Source of the DNA: UBA10329 sp964500205 | Lineage (GTDB): Bacteria > Bacteroidota > Bacteroidia > UBA10329 | NCBI GenBank assembly: GCA_964500205.1 | Contig: CAZCNS010000005.1 | Coordinates: forward strand, 233,741-297,740 | Direction of reading: 5' to 3' | DNA length: 64,000 nucleotides | In this document: one piece after another, positions 1 through 9,900 of the stretch | Numbering within the stretch: position 1 is the stretch's first letter | How the letters are laid out: each line of letters begins with the position of its first letter | Notes under the pieces: model-generated | The model's input: only the letters and a program-made list of their open reading frames with translations | Told to the model about the DNA's origin: nothing | The model's database searches: none | Translations under genes and position numbers: made by a program

Positions 1-498
1 TGCCTGCTTTATGTGACTCTGTTCAACATACATCGTTATGATGAGGAACAGATACCTGTGCCTGAGTCGCTCAATTGGGTGTCTGGCATCTTCAAGGTGG
101 ATCAAAACTGGGCCATGTTCGCCCCCGCGCCCTACAAGGCTGATGGCTGGTATGTAATGCCTGCCGTGCTGAACAATGGTGATACAGTGGATCTCTTCAC
201 CGATGGCGGGCCTGTGGACTGGGACCGCCCTGAACGTGTGGCTGCCACTTATCGCAATACTCGATGGAGCAAGTACCTGCGCACCATACGGAAGGGGAAG
301 TACAAACGGCCGCTGCGGTACTATGTGAAATGGTTGCGAAAGGACTGGAACAGTCGGCAGCCCCGCGAGAGGAAACTCCGCGAATTCACCGTCTATTTTG
401 TGATGGAGACCAACCTTGAAAACTGGGAGACAGATCCGCCCCGCAGGATTCCGCTCTGGCATCAGGACTGTAGAAAAAACATCGACTTGTTGAGGTAA
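1..498 (+). CDS. HTTM-type membrane protein, C-terminal fragment
   Basis: The reading frame is open from the first base of the window, so this is the 3' end of a longer gene. About 165 residues are visible. The segment with NWAMFAPAP followed by GWYVMPAVLNNGDTVDLF resembles the soluble C-terminal part found behind the HTTM (vitamin K-dependent carboxylase-like) membrane domain in Bacteroidota proteins. The rest is basic and rich in W, Y and R and has no membrane segment; those would lie upstream. A GTG at base 13 could be read as a start but is more likely internal, because the frame continues to the window edge. Family assignment rests on the short motif only. Confidence 0.6.
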   Translation, partial: CLLYVTLFNIHRYDEEQIPVPESLNWVSGIFKVDQNWAMFAPAPYKADGWYVMPAVLNNGDTVDLFTDGGPVDWDRPERVAATYRNTRWSKYLRTIRKGKYKRPLRYYVKWLRKDWNSRQPRERKLREFTVYFVMETNLENWETDPPRRIPLWHQDCRKNIDLLR

Positions 499-510
499 AG
501 CAGAAAAGCG

Positions 511-518
511 TATTTTCG
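511..518 (+). promoter_or_regulatory. -7 promoter element of the hexapeptide-repeat gene
   Basis: TATTTTCG matches TAnnTTTG with one change and lies 33 nt before the ATG at 552. No clear -33 TTG is seen. Confidence 0.4.
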
Positions 519-551
519 GCCCCGTTCACAAACCCTTAAATCATCAATCAG

Positions 552-1358
552 ATGAAGAAAAATTACTTAGTGGGCGGTGTTACCGCTCTTGCATTCTTTT
601 TTGTTGTCGGATACGATTACTACACCGGCAACGTCAGCGTCTTCGCCAAGAAGGTGAAGGAAGCTCCCGAGATTGCGGACGTGGCTGGCGATCAGGACGT
701 GTACCGAGGTGGTGATGTTGCACCGCTCGGAGGTCTTGACATCGGAGGTCTGTCTCTTGCAGATGCTGGTGATTTGCTCGCAGACAGCGACCTGCTTGCT
801 GATTCAGACCTCGGAGCGAATGCCGATCTCGGAGCGAATGCCGATCTCGGGGCCAACTCTGATCTGTTGGCAGATTCAGACCTGCTCGCTGACTCGGACC
901 TTCTTGCTGACAGTGATCTGTTGGCAGACTCAGACCTCTTGGCAGACAGCGATCTGCTTGCAGATTCTGATATGCTTGCCGATAGCGACCTTCTTGCTGA
1001 CTCTGACCTCGGTGCCAACTCTGACCTTCTCGGTGGTGTGGGCGGACCCGGTGGTAACGATGATTCAGGTACAGGTATCGAGGATGACTTTGCTGCTGGC
1101 AAAGTGAGTGTTTACACTTTCCCGAACCCTGCGACAGACATTGCCAACTTCCGTTTCCAACTCAACGAGTCTGCACGAGTGCAGATCGCTCTGTACAGCT
1201 CTAACGGTCAGCTCGTGGGTCAGGTGATGAACCAGCAGTTCGCTCCAGGTGAGTACGTTCACAGCCACGATGTGAGCGGCCTTACTCCGGGCATCTACGT
1301 GTACTCTTACCAGCTGAACAACAACCTGCCGGTTTCTCGCAGGATGGTTGTGAAGTAA
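552..1358 (+). CDS. Secreted T9SS type A protein with acidic hexapeptide repeats
   Basis: 268 aa. The N-terminus (MKKNYLVGGVTALAFFFVVGY) looks like a signal peptide or anchor. Residues about 74-157 are 14 tandem copies of a six-residue unit, D-L-[LG]-A-[DN]-[SA], with aspartate at positions 1 and usually 5. A Gly-rich linker follows, and the last about 85 residues form a type A T9SS sorting domain (FPNPATD at its start, GIYVYSY near its end, terminal RRMVVK). The protein is therefore expected to be exported by the Por system and released or anchored at the surface. Function is unknown; the acidic repeat could bind calcium or form an extended rod (inference). A strong terminator follows at 1381, so it appears monocistronic. 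Confidence 0.85.
   Translation: MKKNYLVGGVTALAFFFVVGYDYYTGNVSVFAKKVKEAPEIADVAGDQDVYRGGDVAPLGGLDIGGLSLADAGDLLADSDLLADSDLGANADLGANADLGANSDLLADSDLLADSDLLADSDLLADSDLLADSDLLADSDMLADSDLLADSDLGANSDLLGGVGGPGGNDDSGTGIEDDFAAGKVSVYTFPNPATDIANFRFQLNESARVQIALYSSNGQLVGQVMNQQFAPGEYVHSHDVSGLTPGIYVYSYQLNNNLPVSRRMVVK
771..1022 (+). repeat. 14 x 18-bp in-frame tandem repeat
   Basis: Each 18-bp unit encodes D-L-[LG]-A-[DN]-[SA]. Two sub-types occur: DLLADS (including one DMLADS) and DLGANA/DLGANS. Order is 2 LLADS, 3 LGAN, 6 LLADS, 1 MLADS, 1 LLADS, 1 LGANS. Synonymous codons differ between units, so the array is not a very recent expansion. Confidence 0.95.
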
Positions 1359-1380
1359 TAAGCAATAGTTGATACTTAAA

Positions 1381-1411
1381 GGCCGTCTCCATATGGAGGC
1401 GGCCTTTTTTT
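1381..1411 (+). terminator. Intrinsic terminator after the repeat protein
   Basis: A 10-bp stem (GGCCGTCTCC / GGAGGCGGCC, one G-T pair) with an ATAT loop is followed directly by seven T. Confidence 0.9.
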
Positions 1412-1517
1412 GTGTCGCTCATCGGGCAGTCAATTGACCATCCTCTTGGGGATTATCCAGCACACAGGCAGCCTCTGTGCAGTCCGCTGACAGCGATCAT
1501 TCACCACATTCACACAC

Positions 1518-1525
1518 TACTTTTG
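1518..1525 (+). promoter_or_regulatory. -7 promoter element of lepA
   Basis: TACTTTTG matches the Bacteroidota TAnnTTTG element exactly. The ATG follows after 7 nt, so the transcript would be leaderless or nearly so. Confidence 0.6.
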
Positions 1526-1532
1526 CGCGCCT

Positions 1533-3320
1533 ATGAAGAACATCCGCAACTTCTGCATTATCGCGCACATCGACCACGGCAAAAGCACGCTGGCCGATCG
1601 CCTATTGGAGTACACAGGTACCATCACCGCACGTGAGGCGCAGGAGCAGCTTTTGGACGATATGGATCTTGAGCGTGAGCGCGGCATCACCATCAAGAGC
1701 CACGCCATCCAGATGAGTTACAAGCTCGATGGCGAGGACTATACGCTCAATCTCATCGATACGCCCGGCCACGTGGACTTCAGTTATGAGGTGAGTCGGG
1801 CTATCGCGGCCTGCGAGGGCGCTCTGCTTATCGTGGATGCGGCACAGGGTATTCAGGCACAGACCATCAGCAACCTCTACCTCGCGCTGGAGCACGACCT
1901 GGAGATCATCCCCGTGATGAACAAGATCGACCTGCCCAGTGCAGAGCCGGAGGCCGTTGCGGAGCAGATCATCGACCTGATCGGTTGCAAGCGGGAGGAC
2001 ATCATCTCGGCCAGTGCCAAGACTGGCCTCGGCATCCATGACATCCTCCACGCCATCGTGGCCCGTGTGCCAGCTCCCGTGGGCGATCCAGAAGCCCCGC
2101 TTCAGGCACTGATCTTCGACTCGGTATTTAATCCGTTCCGCGGCATCATCGCCTATTTCCGGGTGATGAACGGGAAGATCCGGAAGGGTGAGGCGGTGAA
2201 ATTCGTGGCGACCGACAAGCATTATCATGCAGATGAGATCGGCATTCTCAAACTGAAAGGTGAACCGAGGACCGAGCTTAGTGCAGGCAACGTGGGCTAC
2301 ATCATCAGCGGTATAAAAACGGCCAAGGAGGTGAAGGTGGGCGACACCATTACCAGTGTGGAACGACCCTGTAAGGAGCATATTCACGGGTTTGAAGATG
2401 TAAAGCCGATGGTATTTGCCGGCATTTATCCCGTGGATACGGACGAGTATGAAGAACTCCGCGCCTCGATGGAGAAGCTGCAGCTTAACGATGCATCGCT
2501 GACCTTCGAGCCGGAGTCGTCCGCAGCGCTCGGTTTCGGTTTCCGATGCGGATTCTTGGGTATGCTGCATATGGAGATCATACAGGAACGGTTGGAGCGC
2601 GAGTTCGGTATGACGGTGATCACCACAGTGCCCAACGTGAGCTATTACGCCACCACTAAGAAGGGTGAGCGACTTCTGGTGAACAACCCCAGCGATCTGC
2701 CCGACCCGAGCCGACTCGAATCGGTAGAGGAGCCGTTCATCTCAGGTCAGATCATCACCAAGGCCGAGTTTGTGGGAGCCATCATGAACCTCGCAATAGA
2801 TAAGCGAGGAATCCTCAAGAACCAAATCTATCTGACGCAAGACAGGGTGGAGTTGCAGTTTGATATGCCGCTGGGAGAGATAGTCTTCGATTTTTACGAC
2901 AAGCTGAAAACGGTCTCGAAGGGCTATGCTTCGTTCGACTATCAGCCTTCTGAATACCGCCATTCAAAACTCGTCAAGCTGGACATCCTTCTCAATGGCG
3001 ATCAAGTGGATGCCCTCTCGGCTCTCATCCATTTCGACAATGCACAGAATCTTGGTAAGAAGATCTGTGCCAAGCTGCGCGAACTGATACCGCGTCAGCA
3101 GTTTGACATCGCCATTCAGGCGGCTATCGGGGCCAAGATCATCAGTCGTGAGACGGTGAAGGCCATGCGAAAAGACGTGACTGCCAAGTGCTACGGTGGT
3201 GACATCAGTCGTAAGCGCAAGCTGTTGGAGAAGCAGAAGGCAGGCAAGAAGCGTATGCGCCAGGTCGGTAACGTAGAGGTGCCCCAGAGTGCATTCATGG
3301 CTGTGCTGAAGCTGGATTGA
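1533..3320 (+). CDS. lepA: Elongation factor 4 (back-translocating ribosomal GTPase)
   Basis: 595 aa, the usual length for the family. The G domain carries the P-loop AHIDHGKST (residues 11-19), DTPGH (76-80) and NKID (130-133). It is followed by translation-factor domain 2, the EF-G-like domains and the characteristic basic LepA C-terminal domain (about residue 490 onward, with CYGGDISRKRKLLEKQK). The protein binds the ribosome and remodels post-translocation complexes; it is usually not essential. It appears to be a single-gene unit with its own promoter element. Confidence 0.98.
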   Translation: MKNIRNFCIIAHIDHGKSTLADRLLEYTGTITAREAQEQLLDDMDLERERGITIKSHAIQMSYKLDGEDYTLNLIDTPGHVDFSYEVSRAIAACEGALLIVDAAQGIQAQTISNLYLALEHDLEIIPVMNKIDLPSAEPEAVAEQIIDLIGCKREDIISASAKTGLGIHDILHAIVARVPAPVGDPEAPLQALIFDSVFNPFRGIIAYFRVMNGKIRKGEAVKFVATDKHYHADEIGILKLKGEPRTELSAGNVGYIISGIKTAKEVKVGDTITSVERPCKEHIHGFEDVKPMVFAGIYPVDTDEYEELRASMEKLQLNDASLTFEPESSAALGFGFRCGFLGMLHMEIIQERLEREFGMTVITTVPNVSYYATTKKGERLLVNNPSDLPDPSRLESVEEPFISGQIITKAEFVGAIMNLAIDKRGILKNQIYLTQDRVELQFDMPLGEIVFDFYDKLKTVSKGYASFDYQPSEYRHSKLVKLDILLNGDQVDALSALIHFDNAQNLGKKICAKLRELIPRQQFDIAIQAAIGAKIISRETVKAMRKDVTAKCYGGDISRKRKLLEKQKAGKKRMRQVGNVEVPQSAFMAVLKLD

Positions 3321-3745
3321 GACCTGAGTAGACAGCCACGATGGCGGTCTTTTGGAAGAAGGGCGGTTAAGTCCCGAGGACGTTGGCTTTCCCCCGTCCG
3401 CTGTAGAGATTCGCCAGGTCTTGTCATTGGCCAGCGAATCGTGATCTTCCAGTTCCGCGTCACGCATATTGCGAGCAGAACGGTACCATCCAACTTCTCA
3501 CCTATAGTCAGAGACGCCTTTATTTGTACCTTGCTCATCAAGTTGAGCAATGAATACGAGTAATTGATCGTACGTTTCAATTTCTTCGATATCACTTGGC
3601 CAATGTCTGTTACATGCGGGCCCGATGAAGCCTTGTGAACAAAATCCCGTATTGAGTGCTAAGTTTGCTGAGTTACAGGGTCTCGATGCTTGCGTAGGCA
3701 TCCTTCGTGATGTATTGTCGTCTTCTTTCGAGCAACAGAGAGGTT
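3321..3745. other. 425-bp intergenic region, no recognised gene
   Basis: Short open frames exist on both strands (the longest confined to this region is 67 codons on the minus strand, 3498-3701), but none has a recognisable motif, promoter element or ribosome-binding site. No tRNA-like fold or T-rich terminator was seen. It may hold decayed coding sequence or the regulatory region of the PKD gene pair downstream. Confidence 0.4.
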
Positions 3746-6700
3746 ATGCTTCAGTTAATGCGAAGTTCTTCAGCGGTCTGCAGATTTTTCACACACACCG
3801 CGATGATAGCGGTGATGTGCACTTTCGCTGTGCAGGATGCCCGAAGTCAGGGTTGTGATAATGCTGATTTCGGCACGGGTGATTTTTCCAATTGGCAGGG
3901 TAGAACAGGTGGTTGCTGTCCAATCAATACGCCCACCAATGGCATCGTTAACGGTCGTCATACGATCATGACGGGCAATGGCACTGATGGCAATGCCTGC
4001 AACGACATCACCGTGGTTGCACCCGGATATACTGAATCAGCCCGAATCGGAAATGCGCAGACGGGTGCCGAGGGTGACCGTTTGATCTATTCCTATCAGG
4101 TTACTCAGGAGACGTCTCTTTTTACATATCAGTATGCAGTGGTTTTGGAGGATCCAGGTCACACAGCCGCGCAGCAGCCAAGATTCGAAATCAGGGTTCT
4201 GAATGCCAACGGACAACTCATCAGTCCCCAGTGCGGATTTTATCAGGTAACGGCAGCGGCCAACATTGAGGGATTCCGCTCCTGTGGTTCGATACGCTAT
4301 CGGGCATGGACACCCGTTGGTATCGACCTGTCTGCGTATGTTGGTCAGAATATCACGATCGAGTTCTCTACGGGCGACTGCTCGCTCGGAGGTCATTACG
4401 GCTACGCATACATTGTGGGCGAGTGCAATCCCCTTGAGATCCAGGTCGATTACTGCCCAAGCAACAGTGATCAGGCTATCTTGACAGCTCCAAGTGGATT
4501 CGATTACCAGTGGAGCACCGGGCAGACCACCCAGCAGATCGTTATATCCAACCCGCCTGATGGTGCGGTATACTCTTGCCAACTTACTGCAGTGACGGGT
4601 TGTCAGGTTACGGTCAATGCCACCATCACGTCCACGGCAGTAACAGCTGATTTTGATTATCCACCGCCTTGTCCTGGAGTGCCAGTGCAGTTCACTGATG
4701 TGAGCACTAGCAACATCGGTAACATTATCTCTTGGGAATGGGATTTCGGTGATGGAACAACTTCAATCGAGCAGAACCCGGAGCACACTTACGCTCTGAG
4801 CGGGCTTTACAACGTTACCCTGACAGCCACCACGGATGCCGGCTGTCTTGACACCTACAGTGAAACAGTGAACGTCAATCCGTTTCCTCAAGCGGACTAC
4901 ACCGTGCCACCCGTATGTGATGGTACAGCAAGCCAGTTCATCAATACGACCCTTTTCCCCCCTACTATCGGTTCATGGGAATGGGATTTCGGAGACGGCT
5001 CGCCCGTCAACACCACGGAGTGGAACACTTCGCATACATATTCACAGCCAGGCGATTATGATACCCGCTTCATTGCAAGGTCCCAGAATGGAGCCTGCAC
5101 AGATACTGTGTTCGTCACTGCCTCTGTGGCACCACTGCCAGTTGCATCTTTCGAGGTGGAGGATGTCTGCTTCGGGAACACAGTCGTATTCACCAACACC
5201 TCGGTAGGCCAGACCACCAACACGCGGTGGGAATTCGGTGACAACACCCCTCCAAGCTTTTTCAATAACACTACCCATGACTATGTAGCACCAGGAACAT
5301 TTAATGTCTCCCTGCTCATTACCAATCAACAAGGCTGTCAAGGTGAGACTTCGCAGAATGTTACTGTGAGTCCATCACCTATTTCAGACTTCACATTCAC
5401 CAATGTGTGTCAGGGACAGCCTATGCCGTTTGAAAACAACAGCACAATTCCTCCGGCAGGAAACGTGATAGGCAGTTGGACCTGGAATTTTGGAGATGGC
5501 TCACCATCTAACACGAACGACTGGAACCCAACCCATTCCTTTCTGCAATCCGGCATCTTCTACGTTTCTCTCGTAACGCGATCGTTGGACGGTGTGTGTT
5601 CCGATACTCTTATCGACTCGGTGCGTGTGCATCCGCTTCCCAACGTGGATTTCGATTTTGAGGATGTCTGTGACGGCCTTCCTGTTCAGTTCATTCAGCT
5701 CTCCACAGGAGAGATCAATGGTTGGCAGTGGGATTTCGGTGATAACTCACCTCCCAATTTCAACGCCAACATCTCTTACACGTATCCTGCTCCCGGCACC
5801 TACAATGCGCAGCTTACCGTTAGCACGATATACGATTGTGCGGATACGCGCACCAGACAGGTTACAATACATCCTTCTCCCGAAGTGTCCTTCAATGCCA
5901 CCAATGTCTGTTTCGGTGAGACATCTTTCATGAATACCACTTCTACCGTGCCAGCCCCGAGCACCATCGTGAGCCACAGCTGGAATGTGGCAGATGGTAG
6001 TCCTGTTGTGCCCGGCACTCAAATATCGCATGACTACGGTTTCAGCGGCAACTTCAACGTTAAGCATGTCGTGGTCACCGATCGCGGCTGTCGTGACTCC
6101 ACAACGCAGATCGTGACTGTTCATCCCAATCCTATCGTGGAGTTTGATGCTGAACCGAGGGCCGGTTGTTCTCCACTGTGTGTCACCTTCTACGAGCAGT
6201 CAGCGGTCAGCTCAGGCTTCAACCAGACATTCGCATGGGATTTTGGCGATGGCTCGGGCAGCAACCAACAAGCACCGACACACTGCTACCAGAATACCAC
6301 CACCAATACGACCTATCGCTGGCCAGTGACCCTCTCCGTGACCAGCAATGAGGGTTGCAACACCACGTTGACCAAGGACAACTTCGTCACGAACCATCCT
6401 GTACCACGTTCGCTGTTCGACATGAATCCCACGGTGACCACCATCATTCGCCCTCGCATCAAGTTCACCGATCGCTCTGTGGATGCGGAGCAATGGCTTT
6501 GGGATTTTGGCGATGAGCAAGTGTTCAACACATCTAATGTTCAAAACCCTGAGTACACTTACCTCGACACTGGAGAGTACGTCATTACCCAGATAGTGGT
6601 CAATGAGTTCGGTTGTCGCGACACATCAGAGGCCAGGCTGTATGTTGCACCCGACTTCACGGTCTATATACCAGATGCATTCACTCCGGACGACAACGGT

Positions 6701-6934
6701 GTCAATGATATCTTCCTTGTGCGCGGCACAGGCATTACCACATTTCAGATGCAGATATTCGACCGATGGGGAATGGAGCTGTATTTCTCGCAGGATATTG
6801 ATGAAGGATGGGCGGGTGATGTAAACCGCAATGGTACTATCGCGCAAAATGGCACTTACATCTATCGTGTGATGGTGACAGACCTGATGGGAGAGGAGTA
6901 TTGGTATCATGGTCGGGTCACACTGTTCAGATGA
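3746..6934 (+). CDS. Giant PKD-repeat surface protein with T9SS type B sorting domain
   Basis: About 1062 aa from the chosen ATG. The frame is open upstream to 3707, but the ATG at 3746 or 3758 places a typical signal peptide (MIAVMCTFAVQDARSQG at its end) at the N-terminus. An N-terminal domain of about 230 residues, rich in paired cysteines and Gly, probably folds as a beta-sandwich. Eight PKD-type domains follow, each marked by W-[DEN]-F-G-D (one degenerate, WNVADGS). The final about 85 residues, opening with YIPDAFTPDDNGVND and containing FDRWG, are the type B (gliding-motility CTERM) T9SS sorting signal. Likely an extracellular adhesin or structural surface protein; the ligand is unknown. 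The stop overlaps the start of the next gene. Confidence 0.9.
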   Translation: MLQLMRSSSAVCRFFTHTAMIAVMCTFAVQDARSQGCDNADFGTGDFSNWQGRTGGCCPINTPTNGIVNGRHTIMTGNGTDGNACNDITVVAPGYTESARIGNAQTGAEGDRLIYSYQVTQETSLFTYQYAVVLEDPGHTAAQQPRFEIRVLNANGQLISPQCGFYQVTAAANIEGFRSCGSIRYRAWTPVGIDLSAYVGQNITIEFSTGDCSLGGHYGYAYIVGECNPLEIQVDYCPSNSDQAILTAPSGFDYQWSTGQTTQQIVISNPPDGAVYSCQLTAVTGCQVTVNATITSTAVTADFDYPPPCPGVPVQFTDVSTSNIGNIISWEWDFGDGTTSIEQNPEHTYALSGLYNVTLTATTDAGCLDTYSETVNVNPFPQADYTVPPVCDGTASQFINTTLFPPTIGSWEWDFGDGSPVNTTEWNTSHTYSQPGDYDTRFIARSQNGACTDTVFVTASVAPLPVASFEVEDVCFGNTVVFTNTSVGQTTNTRWEFGDNTPPSFFNNTTHDYVAPGTFNVSLLITNQQGCQGETSQNVTVSPSPISDFTFTNVCQGQPMPFENNSTIPPAGNVIGSWTWNFGDGSPSNTNDWNPTHSFLQSGIFYVSLVTRSLDGVCSDTLIDSVRVHPLPNVDFDFEDVCDGLPVQFIQLSTGEINGWQWDFGDNSPPNFNANISYTYPAPGTYNAQLTVSTIYDCADTRTRQVTIHPSPEVSFNATNVCFGETSFMNTTSTVPAPSTIVSHSWNVADGSPVVPGTQISHDYGFSGNFNVKHVVVTDRGCRDSTTQIVTVHPNPIVEFDAEPRAGCSPLCVTFYEQSAVSSGFNQTFAWDFGDGSGSNQQAPTHCYQNTTTNTTYRWPVTLSVTSNEGCNTTLTKDNFVTNHPVPRSLFDMNPTVTTIIRPRIKFTDRSVDAEQWLWDFGDEQVFNTSNVQNPEYTYLDTGEYVITQIVVNEFGCRDTSEARLYVAPDFTVYIPDAFTPDDNGVNDIFLVRGTGITTFQMQIFDRWGMELYFSQDIDEGWAGDVNRNGTIAQNGTYIYRVMVTDLMGEEYWYHGRVTLFR

Positions 6935-9900
6935 TCTTGCGTGGTCTATCCTTCATATTGCTTTGCCTCACATTGGGCCATTCGGCCAATGCTCAACTTG
7001 TGGTCAACCCCAACGCTACGGGTGAGGAGTTGGTGGACCTTATTGTTCAAGATGGCATAGTGGTGACCAATGTGCTGCGCACCTGCCCGGACGGTGCAAG
7101 TGGTTCATTCGATGGCACCGCCAGTAATGTCGGTATCCCGTCAGGTGTATTGTTGAGCACGGGCCTTGCCAACTCGACCATAGGACCCAACAATAGCACA
7201 GGGGCTGGTGGCGCATGCTTCGGAGCACCTGGCAATCCCGATGTGGAGGCCGTGGCCGGTGGTAGCACTTTTGATGCTTGTATTCTCGAGTTCGACATCG
7301 TACCCACGTGCGCGGACATCGAGATGACGTTTGTGTTCGGCTCTGAAGAGTACCCGGAGAACATCAACAATGAATTTACCGATGGCATGGTCATCACCAT
7401 CGCAGGCCCCGGGTTCACTGGAAACCAGAATATCGCTCTTGTTCCCGGAACGACTACTCCCGTCAGTGTAGGAACGGTGAACCAGAGCAACAATAACGCT
7501 TATTATGTCAATAACAATGGAGGGGCCTCAGTGCAGTTTGATGGGTTCACCACCCCGATCACCGCTGCAGTGACGGTCACTCCCTGCGAGCGATACAGGA
7601 TCAAGGTGGCTGTGGCTGATGGCGCAGACTGTGTCTTCAACTCAGGAGTTTTTGTTCAGGAGAATAGTATGGACTGTGGTGTTGACATAGCTGTTGTAAC
7701 CGATTACACAGCGCCTGATCTTCAGCCGATAAAAGGTTGCAGGAACTACGATATAGAATTCTGCCGGCAGGGCAGCACCGCGGACCCTTACAACATGAAT
7801 GTGATTTTTGCCGGCAATGCGATAAACGGGGTCGATTTCGAGGTGTTGGCCGATGCCGTTTCCTTCGCTCCGGGAGAGCAGTGTCAGACCATGAGCATCG
7901 TGCCCATTGCAGACGGTCTTTTTCAAGGGGAGAAGGAGCTACTGGTGATCTACGATGCCATCTCGGGCAACTGCACAGTGCAAGACACCATCATCGTGAC
8001 CATACTTGACGAGCAGGGCCTTGTTCCAGATTTTTATTTCAACGATGTATGTGATGGGAATACGGTATTCTTGAACAACGCCACAACCATCAACCCACCT
8101 GCTGCTGCCACAGCCTTTTTCTGGAGATTGGGCGATGGCACAGAAACTGACGCATACAATACATCGCGGCTCTATGATGCCCCCGGAACTTACGATGTCT
8201 GGCTTATTGCGGCCAGCACAGATGGATGCACCGATTCCATTGTGAAGCAGATAACGGTATATGATTATCCGGAGGCTTCTTTCACCCTCGGTGGTGACAT
8301 CTGCCTCGGGGTCCTTGCCGAATTCACCAATACAAGCACCGACCCATCCAACGATAATGTGGGCGCAGTGAGCTGGAACTTCGGAGACGGGGTGAGTGCC
8401 AGTACTTGGGATGCAACTCACATCTATTCACTGCCCGATACTTTCCCGGTGGTGCTCTCTGTCTCTACCGAAACGCTCGGATGTACCGATGAGTACCGCG
8501 ATACGATAATTGTATCCCCAGCCATTTTCACTGACTTCATCTTCTCGAACGTTTGCCTTGGAAATGAGGTCAATTTCATCAACCAATCCATTGGACAAGG
8601 TGATTTTGAGTGGGATTTTGATGACGGGTCTGCATTCAATGACGAAACGAGCCCATCATATCTGTACAGCTATGCTGACACCTTCAATGTCCGGTTGGTA
8701 GGCATCAGCCCCAGCGGGTGCAACGACACTACGGTGAAACAGGTATTCGTATTTGATGCCCCAACGGCTGATTTCATGGCGAATAGCGTTTGCGCCAATG
8801 TTCTTGCACAATATGACAACCTGTCTCAACCACCTACCATGGGTACGCTTGCCTCTTGGTTCTGGCTTTTCAGCGATGGGACCAGTGCATCGGCATTCAG
8901 TCCTGCCAAGGCATTTCCCGGCCCTGGCGACTATGAGGCCACGCTTATCGTGTATTCCAGTAATCTGAGTTGCTCGGACACGGTCACTAGGCCCATCACC
9001 ATCTTCCCGGTGCCTGATGCCGATTTTACGGTGTCCAACACGTGCCTCGGCTCACCGTTGGAACCTGATAATCTCACTACTGGTGAGGTGGCAAATTGGT
9101 CATGGGACTTTGGCGATGGCTCTCTGGTCAGCAACGTTCAGAATCCTTCTTACCTCTATCAGGACAATGGCTTCTACAATGTGAGGCTTTCAGTTGTCAG
9201 TAGCACTGGCTGCCGAGATTCCGTGATGAGGCCAGTGATCATCTACAGTCTGCCACAGGCGCAGTTCGGAAGTTTTGTAGTGTGTGAAGGTCTGCCTACC
9301 GTGTTTTACAACCAGAGTGAGATCGGGTTCCCAGACAACATCATTCAGTGGCAATGGAATTTCGGGGACGGAAGCGCACCAGAACTGGCCGTTAACCCGC
9401 AGCATGTCTATGATGACGGTGGAATCTATCAGGTCACGTTGGCGGTGACCTCTGGCAACGGGTGTGTGGACTCGGTAACTGCGCCAGTGGAGGTGTGGTA
9501 TCGGCCCGATATTGATGTGATCATCACAGCCACGGAGGGTTGTCCTCCTCTTTGCCCGCAATTCTTCGATGCTTCGACCATAGGAGATGGCAGCATAGTG
9601 CAGTGGACATGGAATTTCGGGGATCTCAATACCAGCAACAATCGCAACGCCCAGCACTGCTATCTCGAAGGTGGCATGCTCAACTCAAGATTCTATGACG
9701 TGAGCCTGCGGGCGGTGAGCGACAATGGCTGTGCCGACACACTTATCCTGCCGGCTCATATAGAATTGTACCCCACACCACGTGCGGACTTCACCTGGAG
9801 TCCTGATTCGGTGAGCATGTTCGACCCGCGGGTCTATTTCGAAGACCTGAGCGTAGGCCCTGATTTCTGGGACTGGGATTTCGGAGATCCGCTGAACAAC

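Noticed and set aside
771..1022. Regular repeat as a CRISPR-like array
   Set aside because: Units are contiguous 18-mers in frame with no spacers, inside a gene with signal peptide and sorting domain.
673..1107. Long open frames on both strands across the hexapeptide repeat
   Set aside because: They exist only because an 18-bp repeat keeps all frames open; products are low-complexity and have no start signals.
1602..2570. 322-codon open frame antisense to lepA
   Set aside because: Shadow of a strongly conserved gene; no family features.
3498..3701. 67-codon minus-strand frame in the gap after lepA
   Set aside because: No motif, promoter element or ribosome-binding site, and atypical composition.
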